Source: Streptomyces sp. NRRL B-24484
Lineage (GTDB): Bacteria; Actinomycetota; Actinomycetes; Streptomycetales; Streptomycetaceae
Reading direction: 5' to 3'
Length of the DNA stretch: 64,000 nucleotides
Assembly: GCF_000717715.1 (NCBI RefSeq)
Contig: NZ_JOAI01000001.1
Coordinates: forward strand, 310,001 to 374,000
The position numbers were made by a program, and so were the translations under genes. Position 1 is the first letter of the stretch. Every line of letters starts with the position of its first letter. This document shows, one piece after another, positions 48,302 to 57,269 of this stretch. Below the pieces are notes generated by a model. The model made no database searches. It was not told where the DNA came from and was given only the letters and a program-made list of their open reading frames with translations.

Positions 48302-49018
48302 TCAGCGATCACGGTGCCCCCTCGCCACCACTGCCGCCGACCGGCCCACCCCGCTCGGCGGGGCGGCCGGTTCGGCCCGGTGCGCAGGAGTACCGGCGGG
48401 CGCCGCAGCGGTCCGGTCCACCAGGAATCCCGGATCGGCGAGCCACTCCCCCAACTCCCCCGCCAGCACCGCATGCACCGGCCGCGCCGCCCGCAGGTAC
48501 CCGGCCGCAGCCGGCTCCCCCGCAGCCCCAGCACAGCCCGGTGCACCGCACGCTGCTGATCCGCAGTCATCGGCAAGTGCTCCCGCACGGGCCCGGTGTT
48601 CCCCGACCCCGGTGAGCCCCACGCCCTCGGAGTCGAGTACCAACAGGTCGTGCTGCTCGGCGAACGCCTCCGATTCCGCAGCCGCCACCGGCGCACGGAA
48701 CGTCTCCGATGCGGCAACAGCCTGCAGCCAGCACGCCTGCTGACCGGAGAGACCGGCCAGCCGGACCGGCCGGGCGGGCGCAGCGGAGGCGGCTTCCCCG
48801 ACCACCACCGGCACGCCCGGCTGCTCACGTGCATGGTGCCGGGCCCACAGCCGGACCCTCGCCGGCTCCTCCACCGACGCCAGCAACGGCCCCGCGGCCC
48901 CGACCCGGTCGAGCACCAACTGCTCTGCCCCACCGGTCTCTCCCACCGACCGCATCGCCTCGGCGACGACCGTCTCCAGGCTCAACCCGGTGCAGTCGAT
49001 CCGCACGATCCCCGCCAC
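48302..49018 (-). pseudogene. Truncated, frameshifted paralogue of the SUKH-4 gene at 49148
   Basis: The open frame gives 238 residues starting MAGIVRIDCTGLSLE, similar to the start of the 49148 gene. The homologous core TADQQRAVHRAVLG is in another frame, and the frame returns at 'EPAAAGYLRAARPVHA'. One shift is a 1-bp deletion in GGCTCC-run near 48517-48521 relative to 50531-50537. Homology stops after 'WLADPGFLVD' and the following ~390 residues of the paralogue are absent. It is therefore non-functional as a SUKH protein, unless the odd frame is used. About 140 bp (48421-48560) are ~94% identical to the paralogue. Confidence 0.75.
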
Positions 49019-49147
49019 GGCTCCTCGCTCCCCCCGACGTCGTCACCGCGGCCGCTCGGCAGGCCGGGGTGAGCGCCGCGCGCCATCCGAATATCCACGC
49101 CTCACGTGGGGATCTCGCCGATCGGCTCGCTGCCGGACCGCGGAGCT

Positions 49148-51064
49148 CTACTCGGGAGTCTCCTCCCACAGGTCGAGCAGGGTCGGCGCGAAGTACTTCT
49201 GCTCCCAGAACCCGGCCTCGGCGGCCGCCGGATCGATCGTCCCGATCCAGCCGAGCACGTCCTCCTCCAGGTTGAAGGAGTCGTCCACGCCGAGCAGGAC
49301 GGGCACCTGCAGCACGGCCCGGTGCACCATCACGATCCGCAGGAACTGAGGCAACCCACCGGCCACCAGGACGAGGTCGCGGTTCCAGTCCTCACCGAAC
49401 ACCTCGCCGGTCCGGCCGTCCAGCAGGATCGGCGAACCGAAGAACCGGCCGAGCCCGGTCAGCAGCCCGGGGCGCCCGTCCGCCGGAACCAGTCCGTCTG
49501 GCGCGAGTTCGGGGGTCAGCAGTCCCGGATGATCCGCCACCGGCCAGCCCACCTCGCTCAGGAACTCCCTGGTGGCACCGTGTTCGACCGCGACCGGAAG
49601 CCCCTCGGGCGGCACCGGGCGGCACGCTCCGCGGCCGAACGCCCAGTCCTGTTCCAGTTCCTCCCGGCCGAGCGGCCCGTCGAAGGACACCTCCGGCCGG
49701 GGCCACCGCGCGCGGCCGCTGAGCGGGCGCCCAGGCCCTCCGCGCGGAAGCCTCGGCAACCGGGCCATCAGGTCCTCGTGCACCACTGCGCCGAACAGCC
49801 CGCACCGCCCCATGAACACCCACGTCGTGCCGTCCGCCGGGTCCGAGGGCGTGCACTGCACGGCATGCACCACCGACTCCCCCGCCCACGGCAGCTCGGC
49901 GGCCTCCTCGTACTGGCGGCCGAGACCGGCGGAGCTCCACTCCCCGTCCATGTGGAGGGCCGTGCGGCCCGAAAGGTCCTTCTCCCGGGGGAGGACGTTC
50001 TCGTGCACCTCGGTGTCCACCCCGCCGAGCTTCTCGCCGGTGCGGAAATTCCACAGCTGCTCGTACACCGTGCTGTGGCCGTCCCAGGGCTCGTGCCGGG
50101 TGGCGAGGGTCGGACCGCCGGGCCCGTGCACCAACAGGATCCTGTCCTGCTCGGTCTCCGCGGGCGTCCGCGGCGCGTACCCGCTCGGCCACCGCCAGTG
50201 CGACCAAAGCGTCTGCCACGGCAGCCGCACCCGGGTCGCCACCTCGTCCGCCGCAGCCGTGAAACCCCGCCCCACCAGGGTGTGGTGCACCCAGGACAGC
50301 CACTCCTCGTGGCTCGCCGGCGCAGCCACCCCCTCCAGCAGCACGCAGTGCAGATCACCCGCGACCGTACCCAGCGGCACACCCTCCGGATACGCCAACG
50401 CCAGCCCCAGAGCGAGGCCGTACCACCCCGACTCCACCAGGAAGTCCGGATCGGCGAGCCACTCCCCCAACTCCCCCGCCAACGCCGCATGCACCGGCCG
50501 TGCCGCCCGCAGGTACCCGGCCGCAGCCGGCTCCTCCCGCAGCCCCAGCACAGCCCGGTGCACGGCACGCTGCTGGTCCGCCGACAGCGGGAAGCTGCGT
50601 CGCACCTCCCGGTGCACGTGGACGCGGGCGAAGCCGATGTCTCCGCCGTCCCGAACGAGCAACGGGTGCCGCTCCACAGCCTCCTGGAGCTCCTCGTCGT
50701 CGACCGGCCCCGCCAGAGCCGCGACGACAGCCCGCCAGACGACGAGCGGCGAACGCCGCAGCTCCAGCGCACCCGAGGCCGCCGACAGCACCCGGTCGAG
50801 GGGCCCTTGCGCGGTCATCTCGTCGACCACGGGCCCGAACGGGACCTCCGGGGCGATCTCGACACCCACCCCCAGCACCGCCTTGGCCCGGCGCGCCCAC
50901 TCCTCGATCCGGCCGGGCTCGGCCGAACTGATCAGCGGCCCCGCAGACCCGACACCCTCCAGCCGCACACTCGACGCCCCACCCTCCTGCACCGCCCGCA
51001 ACGCCCGGGCCTGCACCTCATCCACGTGCAACCCGTCGCAGTCCACGATTGCCGGAATGTCCAC
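49148..51064 (-). CDS. Large SUKH-4 family protein
   Basis: 638 residues. The N-terminal ~110 residues (VDCDGLHVDEVQARAL ... GRIEEWARRAK) form an unidentified module. Residues ~140-240 repeat the helical 'PLSADQQRAVHRAVLGL' and 'ELGEWLADPDFLV' stretch. 'WLSWVHHTLVGRGF ... LPWQTLWSHW' matches the 38100 gene. The SUKH-4 domain at ~480-638 has VEHGATREFLSEVGWP, LLDGRTGEVFGED and 'FWEQKYFAPTLLDLWEE'. GTG at 51064 is chosen because it follows GGGGGAG and aligns with the start of the paralogue; GTG at 51094 is open too. Immunity or toxin-binding role by family. Confidence 0.82.
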   Translation of the reverse strand: MDIPAIVDCDGLHVDEVQARALRAVQEGGASSVRLEGVGSAGPLISSAEPGRIEEWARRAKAVLGVGVEIAPEVPFGPVVDEMTAQGPLDRVLSAASGALELRRSPLVVWRAVVAALAGPVDDEELQEAVERHPLLVRDGGDIGFARVHVHREVRRSFPLSADQQRAVHRAVLGLREEPAAAGYLRAARPVHAALAGELGEWLADPDFLVESGWYGLALGLALAYPEGVPLGTVAGDLHCVLLEGVAAPASHEEWLSWVHHTLVGRGFTAAADEVATRVRLPWQTLWSHWRWPSGYAPRTPAETEQDRILLVHGPGGPTLATRHEPWDGHSTVYEQLWNFRTGEKLGGVDTEVHENVLPREKDLSGRTALHMDGEWSSAGLGRQYEEAAELPWAGESVVHAVQCTPSDPADGTTWVFMGRCGLFGAVVHEDLMARLPRLPRGGPGRPLSGRARWPRPEVSFDGPLGREELEQDWAFGRGACRPVPPEGLPVAVEHGATREFLSEVGWPVADHPGLLTPELAPDGLVPADGRPGLLTGLGRFFGSPILLDGRTGEVFGEDWNRDLVLVAGGLPQFLRIVMVHRAVLQVPVLLGVDDSFNLEEDVLGWIGTIDPAAAEAGFWEQKYFAPTLLDLWEETPE

Positions 51065-51137
51065 GGTGCTCTCCCCCGCTTTCCCCCTGGTCACAGGCTC
51101 ACTCTGTCACGTGCCCACGCCCTTGCCGGACGGAGCA

Positions 51138-51425
51138 TCAGTCCGGGGGTACCGGCACTTCGCCGGAGCCGAGGAAGAGGTAGTCGTACACCTTCCGGAG
51201 GTATGCGTAGAGTTCGTCGTCCGACTCGAAATCGACGGACGTCAGGTCGCAGTACTCGCCGTGCGACAACGGCCGCTTCTCCAGGACGTAGTCGAACATC
51301 TTCCGGAGACCGTCGGCCCAGGACGCCCGCTTCACGTTGGCCAGAACGACGGGCATGTAGGCGTAGGCCGTCTCCACGTGGAGATACTGCCTGATGAATC
51401 CGGCCGGCACCATTCTCGGGTCCAT
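51138..51425 (-). CDS. Small acidic protein, candidate immunity protein
   Basis: 95 residues, helical and acidic near the C-terminus (VDFESDDELYAYLRKVYDYLF). I do not recognise the family; weak resemblance to colicin-immunity-like helical proteins is seen in the spacing of FIRQYL and YDYLF. ATG at 51425 has GGAGAG nine bases upstream. The DNA is noticeably lower in GC than its neighbours, which suggests recent arrival. It lies within the immunity cluster. Confidence 0.6.
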   Translation of the reverse strand: MDPRMVPAGFIRQYLHVETAYAYMPVVLANVKRASWADGLRKMFDYVLEKRPLSHGEYCDLTSVDFESDDELYAYLRKVYDYLFLGSGEVPVPPD

Positions 51426-51484
51426 GGCCAAGGCTCTCCATTCCGCGCTGCCGCGGGCGGGAACGCATCATCCTCGCGCGGGTC

Positions 51485-51631
51485 TCACGTGGGGAACTCG
51501 CCGACCCAGGTGCCACGGAGCAGGTGGTGCGGGAGGTACTCCGACTCGACGTCGATCGGCATGCCTGCATCGTGGGCGAGGCACGCCATCGCCAGCGGGG
51601 CCGGGGCTACCAGTCCGGTGGTGTCGAGGGG
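51485..51631 (-). pseudogene. 3' remnant of an Imm49-like immunity gene
   Basis: The last 48 codons before the stop read APLAMACLAHDAGMPIDVES followed by EYLPHHLLRGTWVGEFPT. This is the C-terminal signature of Imm49 immunity proteins (L-A-C-x-A-H-D, E-S-x-Y-L-P, G-E-F-P-T). Upstream the frame turns into proline-rich non-coding-like sequence, and the first ~200 residues of an Imm49 protein are missing. Confidence 0.6.
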
Positions 51632-51812
51632 GCGGGCCGGGGTACTCGGGCGGCCGTCCGACGGGACCCGGTCGGTCGGAGGCGGGGTTGTTCCGCTGTC
51701 CGGGGAGGGACGGTGTGCCGGAGCCGGCCCTTCACCGACCCCGCACGGACACCGCGACAACCCTGCACACCGGGCGCAACTCAACCCGCGACGAACAGCG
51801 GACGACGAGCCG

Positions 51813-52166
51813 TCACTTCCGCCGGTCGTCGCGCTTGGCGGAGCCGCTCTCGGCCTCCTCCTGCTCGCGGACCAACTTCTCCGCGCGCTCCTCGGACCTG
51901 CGCCGGTCCTCCGGCGACAGGTGCTCGGCGGCGTCGTGGATCTCGCCGAGCCGGCCGGTGATCGCGTGCATGTAGCGGTCGGACTCGATGACGTCCTTCA
52001 TGCCTATCCGGCCGCTGAGCACGCCCTTCGCCATCTCCTGCAGCTCGGGGCCGACGTTGGAGTTGTTGGCGAGGGTGCGCAGAGCCTTGTGCAGCGAGGC
52101 GGCCTGGGTCGGATTGTCCGCCACGTCCAGCAGTTCGTCGTCGCCGATCTCGTGCTCGTCGGCCAT
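51813..52166 (-). CDS. Small helical protein of unknown function
   Basis: 117 residues, charged and helical, no membrane segment. 'DNPTQAASLHKALRTLANN' and 'MHAITGRLGEIHDAAEHLSPEDRRR' are amphipathic helices, and the tail is strongly charged (EEAESGSAKRDDRRK). ATG follows GGGGAGG. It is divergent from the YrhB/SUKH paralogue, 166 bp apart. I recognise no family. Position suggests involvement in the same locus, without proof. Confidence 0.65.
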   Translation of the reverse strand: MADEHEIGDDELLDVADNPTQAASLHKALRTLANNSNVGPELQEMAKGVLSGRIGMKDVIESDRYMHAITGRLGEIHDAAEHLSPEDRRRSEERAEKLVREQEEAESGSAKRDDRRK

Positions 52167-52332
52167 CGCGGCCACCTCCCCGTCGTCCTCAACCTTGGAC
52201 TGCACCCGGACCGCGGCGGGCCAAGACCGGTCGGCCGCAGTCGCATTCGTCGTGCGATCATATGCAACCGTTCGGAGTCGACGGTGCCTGACGGTAATCT
52301 CGGCCGGAGTCCGCCACCACGGAGGAGTCGTC

Positions 52333-53640
52333 GTGATCACCCAGGAGCAGGCCCTCGCCGCAGCCGACCGCTGGCTGAACGGTGAAGCGCCGGCCGAGCG
52401 GCGCCGTGCCGTCCGCCACCGCGAGTTCGGTCTCGGCTGGGTGGTCTGGGCCGCGCCGGCCCCGCTGGAGCGCGACCCCGTCACCGGGGAGCGGCGCCCG
52501 CCGGCCGACCTCGGCGACGCCTGCGGCGTGGTGGACCGGGAGAGCGGCGAACTCACCGTGTGGCCCTCGATCCCGGTGGACGAGGTGATCCGCTCGTACG
52601 AGGCCAAGCACGCCGAGCGGGCGCACCGGAACGACCCGCCCGCCACCGGCCCGGGCAACACCGCCGTCGCCACCTACGTGAACCCGGCCGACGGCCAGGA
52701 GGTCATGCTCTACCGCAACGCGGGGCCGGGTCTGCCGCCGGCGGAGTACCAGCTCGCCGCGGAGCTCGACCGGCTGGGCGTCCCGGCCGGGAACGTGGTG
52801 GCCGTCCACACCGACCTGCGCCCGGCCACCCTGCCCGGCGGCTACACCGCCGCCCTGCTGGAGCGCGCCTTCCCCAACGCCGAGGTCTCCTGCTCGCACA
52901 CCTACGGCATCTTCGCCGACGAGCGGGCCGAGGGTGCCGCGGCGCTCACGCTGCACGCCGAGCGGATCGCCCGCCTCGCGGGGCAGCCGCTGCCCCCGCG
53001 GCCGCACCGGGTGCCGGCGCCGCAGCCCGGCGAGGTCGAGCCGGCCGCGGCGGTCCGTGACGTGGCACTCGGCCGCCGGATGGCCGAGGCGTTCGGCGAG
53101 GTCGTGCGGTACGACGCCGACGACATCGCGGCCAGTGCGCTGCCCGAGCCGACCCGTTCCACGCTGACCTGGGCGGGGCTGCCCGCCGACGTCCCCCTGT
53201 TCTTCGCCGCGGACCGCCCGGACGCCCCGCCGGCCGGCGGCCTCCTCGCCGACCTGCGCAGCCACCTGACGGCCGCGGGCACCGAGCTGGAGGAGTCGCT
53301 GCTCGACGTCCTCGCGGGCTGGACGAGGGTCGGCTCCGACGGGCTGTGCATCGTCGCGGTGCAGTGCGCGGGGGACGGGCAGAGCCTCGGTTCGGTGTGG
53401 GCCGTCAACCCGCGCACCGGCAGCGGACGGTACGTCAACGCCTCCCTCGCCGCCTTCCTGCGCGGTGTGGACGCCCTGGTGACGGCCCGTGCCGCGATGC
53501 GCGGGCTCGACCCGCTGGCGGCCGGTGCCGCGGTCGCCGCACTCCAGACGGAGCTCGCCGGGATCGACCCGCAGGCCTTCCACAAGGACTCCACCTGGTG
53601 GAACGTGGTCGTCGAGCAGATGTGGCACGGCCTGTTCTGA
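52333..53640 (+). CDS. YrhB-like/degenerate deaminase-like/SUKH-type protein
   Basis: 435 residues, colinear with the 34897 gene. The YrhB-like start (RWLNGE ... EFGLGWVVWA ... VVDRESGELTVWPS) and the SUKH-like end (LTWAGLPADVPLFF, VWAVNPRTGSGRYVN, STWWNVVVEQMW) are well kept. In the middle module, Pro136 replaces His136, Ala165 and Thr172 replace the two cysteines, and only Glu138 is kept (GPGLPPAEYQ and RPATLPGGYT). The fold may persist but deamination should not. GTG start after GGAGGAG; the ORF continues upstream, but this site gives colinearity. Single gene on the plus strand. Confidence 0.8.
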   Translation: MITQEQALAAADRWLNGEAPAERRRAVRHREFGLGWVVWAAPAPLERDPVTGERRPPADLGDACGVVDRESGELTVWPSIPVDEVIRSYEAKHAERAHRNDPPATGPGNTAVATYVNPADGQEVMLYRNAGPGLPPAEYQLAAELDRLGVPAGNVVAVHTDLRPATLPGGYTAALLERAFPNAEVSCSHTYGIFADERAEGAAALTLHAERIARLAGQPLPPRPHRVPAPQPGEVEPAAAVRDVALGRRMAEAFGEVVRYDADDIAASALPEPTRSTLTWAGLPADVPLFFAADRPDAPPAGGLLADLRSHLTAAGTELEESLLDVLAGWTRVGSDGLCIVAVQCAGDGQSLGSVWAVNPRTGSGRYVNASLAAFLRGVDALVTARAAMRGLDPLAAGAAVAALQTELAGIDPQAFHKDSTWWNVVVEQMWHGLF

Positions 53641-53669
53641 TCGCGTCCGCCGTACTCGGCGGGGTGCGC

Positions 53670-54281
53670 TCAGCAGAGCTCGACGCGTACCAGGGCGGCA
53701 GCCAGCGCGGGCAGCTCGGGGCCCGGTACCAGGGCGCCCAGGGCGTCGCCGTCCGTCGGCAGGCCGAGCGAGGCGGCGGCGTCCCGCGCGCGGCGGTCGA
53801 AGGACGGGCGGAGCTCCGGCCAGATGCCCTGGGCCTCGCGGCAGAAGATGTCCGCGCCGACCGGCCCGGTCCGGGGGAACTCCTGGAGCAGCCGGTGCAC
53901 CGCCGCCGGGTCGCCGCCCGCTTCAGCGCGCAGCCGGCGCAGGTCGCCGCGCCACCGTTCGAGGAGCAGCTCGGCGCCGCGGCCGAGGGCGGTGGCGGTG
54001 CTCTCGTCGTAGCGGACGTAGTGGGCGCGGCCGAGGGCGTCGACCCGGTCCTGCCGGTCGGAGTCGGCCATGGCCTGCGGGGTGCGCAGGCCCGCCTGGA
54101 AGAGTTCGCGGGCGGCGGCGGTCGCGATGTCGGCGTGGATCCGCGCGGAGCAGAGCAGGGTCAGCACCAGCAGTTGGTGGAGCGGCGCCGGCTTGTCACG
54201 CAGGGTGATGCCCGCCTCCCGCGCGTAGGTCTGTCCGCGCTCGCGCAGCAGGCGGGCCGCCGTCTCCACAGCCTCGCTCAC
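53670..54281 (-). CDS. HhH-GPD-superfamily endonuclease-like protein
   Basis: 203 residues. The helix-hairpin-helix is 'LLQEFPRTGPVGADIFCREAQG' (split near residue 135-155; G-P-x-G loop). It is of the DNA glycosylase/endonuclease III superfamily, but the usual catalytic Lys and the iron-sulfur cysteine loop at the C-terminus are not seen. 'LLVLTLLCSARIHADIATAAA' is the conserved first helix pair. Similar small proteins are annotated only as endonucleases in Streptomyces. Base-excision role is possible, unproven. Confidence 0.78.
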   Translation of the reverse strand: MSEAVETAARLLRERGQTYAREAGITLRDKPAPLHQLLVLTLLCSARIHADIATAAARELFQAGLRTPQAMADSDRQDRVDALGRAHYVRYDESTATALGRGAELLLERWRGDLRRLRAEAGGDPAAVHRLLQEFPRTGPVGADIFCREAQGIWPELRPSFDRRARDAAASLGLPTDGDALGALVPGPELPALAAALVRVELC

Positions 54282-54369
54282 GGGGGAGCGCCTACCCCGG
54301 TCCGCAGGTTCGAAGCACGGCCCGTGGGCCTGATGGCCGACCGGCCGATGTGCAAGGGCTGGGCGGCGG

Positions 54370-54876
54370 TCAGGCGCACCACGAGCCGCCGGTGCGGCTG
54401 GCGCGGGCCTCCACGGTGTAGCCCTGTCGGCCGTCGAAGGCCCAGGAGACGGCGAGGTGGGCGGTGGTGCCGTCGACCTCTTTGGTGAAGCAGAGCCCGA
54501 TCCGCTCGCCGCCGGGGTCGGTGCGCCAGGCCGGTTCCTCCGGGTCGGGCGGGGCGGGCTGCCAGCCGTTGCGGGCCGCGGCGGCCCGGTAGTGGGCGAC
54601 CACGTCGGAGCGCCGGGCGGGTTCGGCGTAGCCGCGGCCGGCGGCGGCGAAGCGGTCGTCGTCGTCGCAGCCGGTGTACTGCTCGCCGTCCGGCCGGGCG
54701 CCGTCGGGCGTGCCGAGGGCCGCGACCTCGGCGGCCATCGGGTCCTCCAGGCGGCGGTCGGCGAAGGTGCAGCCGTACAGGCCGCCGTCGAGCGCCCAGT
54801 ACCCGCCGCCGACGACCAGCGCGGCGAGCACCAGTCCGCCGACGACCAGCGATGCTCCCGCCCGAAGATCGTTCAC
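54370..54876 (-). CDS. Single-pass membrane-anchored protein of unknown function
   Basis: 168 residues with one hydrophobic helix at ~9-28 (SLVVGGLVLAALVVGGGYWAL), which acts as an anchor or uncleaved signal. The rest is outside: four cysteines (YGCTF, YTGCDDDD, IGLCFTK, GSWCA) could form two disulfides. 'DVVAHYRAAAARNGWQP' resembles the helix of small exported actinobacterial domains. GTG start. No family recognised. Confidence 0.72.
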   Translation of the reverse strand: MNDLRAGASLVVGGLVLAALVVGGGYWALDGGLYGCTFADRRLEDPMAAEVAALGTPDGARPDGEQYTGCDDDDRFAAAGRGYAEPARRSDVVAHYRAAAARNGWQPAPPDPEEPAWRTDPGGERIGLCFTKEVDGTTAHLAVSWAFDGRQGYTVEARASRTGGSWCA

Positions 54877-54922
54877 GGGCGGGAGCGTAGTGGTCGGCGA
54901 GCGGCGGAGGAAGGGGCTCCGG

Positions 54923-55402
54923 TCAGAACACCCGGACCATGGTCCGGTGCGGGATCCCGGCGTCCTCGTAGACCGGGCCCTCGGCGGTGTAGCCGAGCCG
55001 CTCGTAGAAGCCGAGGGCCTGGACCTGGGCGTGCAGTTCGAGTTCGCGGGCGCCGCGCTCGCGCCCGGCCCGCTCGATGGCGCGGACGAGGTCGGCGCCG
55101 AGGCCGGTGCCGCGCGCGGCCTTCCGCACGGCGAGGCGGCCGAGCAGGACGCGGCCCTCGACGCCGGTGATCTTCAGGGCGTCGGCGCCGTGGATCAGGC
55201 GGCCGGTGCCGAGGCCGGTGCCGTCGGGGGCGAGGGCGAGCAGGTGCACCGAGGTGGCGTCGAGGTCGTCGTACTCGAGCTCCTCGGGGACGTTCTGCTC
55301 CTCGACGAAGACCTCGCGGCGGACGTGCCGCACCTGGGCGAGGTCGGCCTCGCTCGTCGCGATCCGGATCTCGACGACGGGCCGGTCGGTCGCGTCGGCC
55401 AT
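54923..55402 (-). CDS. GNAT family N-acetyltransferase
   Basis: 159 residues. The acetyl-CoA loop is 'GRLAVRKAARGTGLGADLV' (R/Q-x-x-G-x-G/A form: R-G-T-G-L-G) and 'ALGFYERLGYTAEGPVYED' is the C-terminal signature with Y-E-R-L-G. 'VRREVFVEEQNVPEE' is the N-terminal pattern of the ElaA-like GNAT group. Only one base separates the stop of rluD from its ATG, so it is coupled to rluD. Substrate unknown. Confidence 0.92.
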   Translation of the reverse strand: MADATDRPVVEIRIATSEADLAQVRHVRREVFVEEQNVPEELEYDDLDATSVHLLALAPDGTGLGTGRLIHGADALKITGVEGRVLLGRLAVRKAARGTGLGADLVRAIERAGRERGARELELHAQVQALGFYERLGYTAEGPVYEDAGIPHRTMVRVF

Positions 55403-55403
55403 G

Positions 55404-56342
55404 TCAGCTCTCCGCGGCGATGATGTCGAGGGCCTTCTGCAGGTCGGCGGGGTACTCGCTGCGGAACTCCACCCACTGGCCGTCGGAGGGGTGCTCGAAG
55501 CCGAGCTGGACGGCGTGCAGCCACTGGCGGGTGATGCCGAGGCGCTTGGCGAGGGTCGGGTCGGCGCCGTAGGTCAGGTCACCGACGCAGGGGTGGCGCA
55601 GCGCGGACATGTGGACCCGGATCTGGTGGGTGCGGCCGGTCTCCAGCTTGATGTCGAGCAGGGAGGCGGCGCGGTAGGCCTCGATGAGGTCGTAGTGGGT
55701 GACCGAGGGCTTGCCGTCGCGGGTGACGGCCCACTTCCAGTCGTTGCTGGGGTGGCGGCCGATCGGGGCGTCGACGGTGCCGGTGAGCGGGTCGGGGTGG
55801 CCCTGGACGAGCGCGTTGTACCGCTTCTCGGTGATCCGGTCGTGGAACTGCCGCTTCAGGTCGGTGTAGGCGCGCTCGGACTTGGCGACGACCATCAGGC
55901 CGGAGGTGCCGACGTCGAGGCGGTGCACGATGCCCTGGCGCTCGGCGGCGCCGGAGGTGGAGATGCGGTAGCCGGCCGCGGCGAGGCCGCCGATGACGGT
56001 GGGGCCGGTCCAGCCGGGGCTGGGGTGGGCGGCGACGCCGACCGGCTTGTCGACGAGGACGATGTCGTCGTCGTCGTGGACGATGCGCATGCCCTCGACG
56101 GGCTCGGCGACGATCTGCACGGGGGCGGCGGGGGCCGGGATCTCGACCTCCAGCCAGGCGCCCGCGGTGACCCGGTCGGACTTGGCGGCGACGGAGCCGT
56201 CGAGCGTCACCTTGCCGTCGGCCGCCAGCTCGGCGGCCTTGGTCCGGGAGAATCCGAACATCCGGGCCAGGGCGGCGTCGAGGCGCTCACCCTCCAGGCC
56301 GTCGGGTACGGGAAGGCTGCGGGTCTGCGCTGCGATACTCAC
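55404..56342 (-). CDS. rluD: RluD-family 23S rRNA pseudouridine synthase
   Basis: 312 residues. S4-like N-terminal domain ([23 protein letters not shown]) followed by the RluA-type catalytic core. The catalytic aspartate is in [16 protein letters not shown] (motif H-R-L-D). '[17 protein letters not shown]' and '[19 protein letters not shown]' are further conserved motifs. RluD modifies helix 69 of 23S rRNA in E. coli. GTG start. It is downstream of lspA and upstream of the GNAT gene on one strand, the common actinobacterial order. Confidence 0.96.
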   Translation of the reverse strand: MSIAAQTRSLPVPDGLEGERLDAALARMFGFSRTKAAELAADGKVTLDGSVAAKSDRVTAGAWLEVEIPAPAAPVQIVAEPVEGMRIVHDDDDIVLVDKPVGVAAHPSPGWTGPTVIGGLAAAGYRISTSGAAERQGIVHRLDVGTSGLMVVAKSERAYTDLKRQFHDRITEKRYNALVQGHPDPLTGTVDAPIGRHPSNDWKWAVTRDGKPSVTHYDLIEAYRAASLLDIKLETGRTHQIRVHMSALRHPCVGDLTYGADPTLAKRLGITRQWLHAVQLGFEHPSDGQWVEFRSEYPADLQKALDIIAAES

Positions 56343-56454
56343 TCGTACGAGTATGCCGGACCGCGGGGGGCGGCCCGACCGCCGCGGACGCGCTGCGCCC
56401 CGCCGGCACGGGGCCTGCGGGGCGGGTCGTCGTCGGGCCGTCGTGCGGCCGCGG

Positions 56455-57168
56455 TCACTCCGTGCGGTCGCCGGTGCCCTCTCCGCCGTCCTGCGCGGTG
56501 CTCTGCTTGGCGCTCTGGTGGGTGGTGCCGTCCGGGTTGGAGCCGCGGAAGGACAGCAGCACCACGAGGACGCCGCCGCAGACGATCGCCGAGTCGGCCA
56601 GGTTGAAGACCGCGAAGTGCTGGACGGAGATGAAGTCCACCACGTGGCCGCGGAACACGCCGGGCGAGCGGAACAGCCGGTCGGTGAGGTTGCCGAGGGC
56701 GCCGCCGAGCAGCAGGCCGAGCGCGATCGCCCAGGGCAGGCTGTGCAGGCGGCGGGCGATCCGCCAGATCACCACGATCACGGCGGCCGCGATGGCGGTG
56801 AAGACCACCGTCATCGCCTGGCCCATGCCGAAGGCGGCACCGGGGTTGCGGATCACCTGGAAGGTCATGACGTCGCCGATGACCTGGATCGGGCGGTGGC
56901 CCTCCAGCCGGGCGACGACCAGCAGCTTGCTGCCGAGGTCGATCAGGTAGGCGAGCAGGGCGACGGCGAGCAGTACGCCGACCCGGCGGCGGCGGACGCT
57001 GCGGGCGCCGCTCGCCGCGGTGGCACCGGCCGCGGCGGTGCCGGGCTCGGCGGCGGACTCGTCCACGGCGGTCTCCGGCTCGTGCGGCACGCGTGCGGTG
57101 GGGACGGCTTCGTCCTGCGTCTGGGGGGAACCTGGAGTGCTGATGATCCGCTCCGCTGCCGTGTACAA
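56455..57168 (-). CDS. lspA: Lipoprotein signal peptidase (signal peptidase II) with extended N-terminus
   Basis: 237 residues. The four membrane helices and the two catalytic aspartates (GNLTDRLF and FNLADSAIV) are present; 'IRNPGAAFG' is the conserved second signature. It cleaves the signal peptide of prolipoproteins after lipidation. The first ~55 residues, rich in Ala, Glu and Pro, are an extension relative to the E. coli enzyme but usual for Streptomyces. The start assigned is TTG at 57168; no strong ribosome site is seen, so the start is moderately certain. Confidence 0.94.
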   Translation of the reverse strand: MYTAAERIISTPGSPQTQDEAVPTARVPHEPETAVDESAAEPGTAAAGATAASGARSVRRRRVGVLLAVALLAYLIDLGSKLLVVARLEGHRPIQVIGDVMTFQVIRNPGAAFGMGQAMTVVFTAIAAAVIVVIWRIARRLHSLPWAIALGLLLGGALGNLTDRLFRSPGVFRGHVVDFISVQHFAVFNLADSAIVCGGVLVVLLSFRGSNPDGTTHQSAKQSTAQDGGEGTGDRTE

Positions 57169-57269
57169 GAGGACCGGCCCGAGGCGGGCCGACCTGGGCC
57201 GGGGTTACGGGGACGAGCGTACGGCACTCGGCGGCCGGACCGCCCGTTCCCCGCAACCCCGGACGGGCG

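Noticed and set aside
51988..52332. Upstream extension of the 52333 gene frame
   Set aside because: Low-complexity Ser-rich translation antisense to the 51813-52166 gene; the GTG at 52333 has GGAGGAG and gives colinearity with the paralogue.
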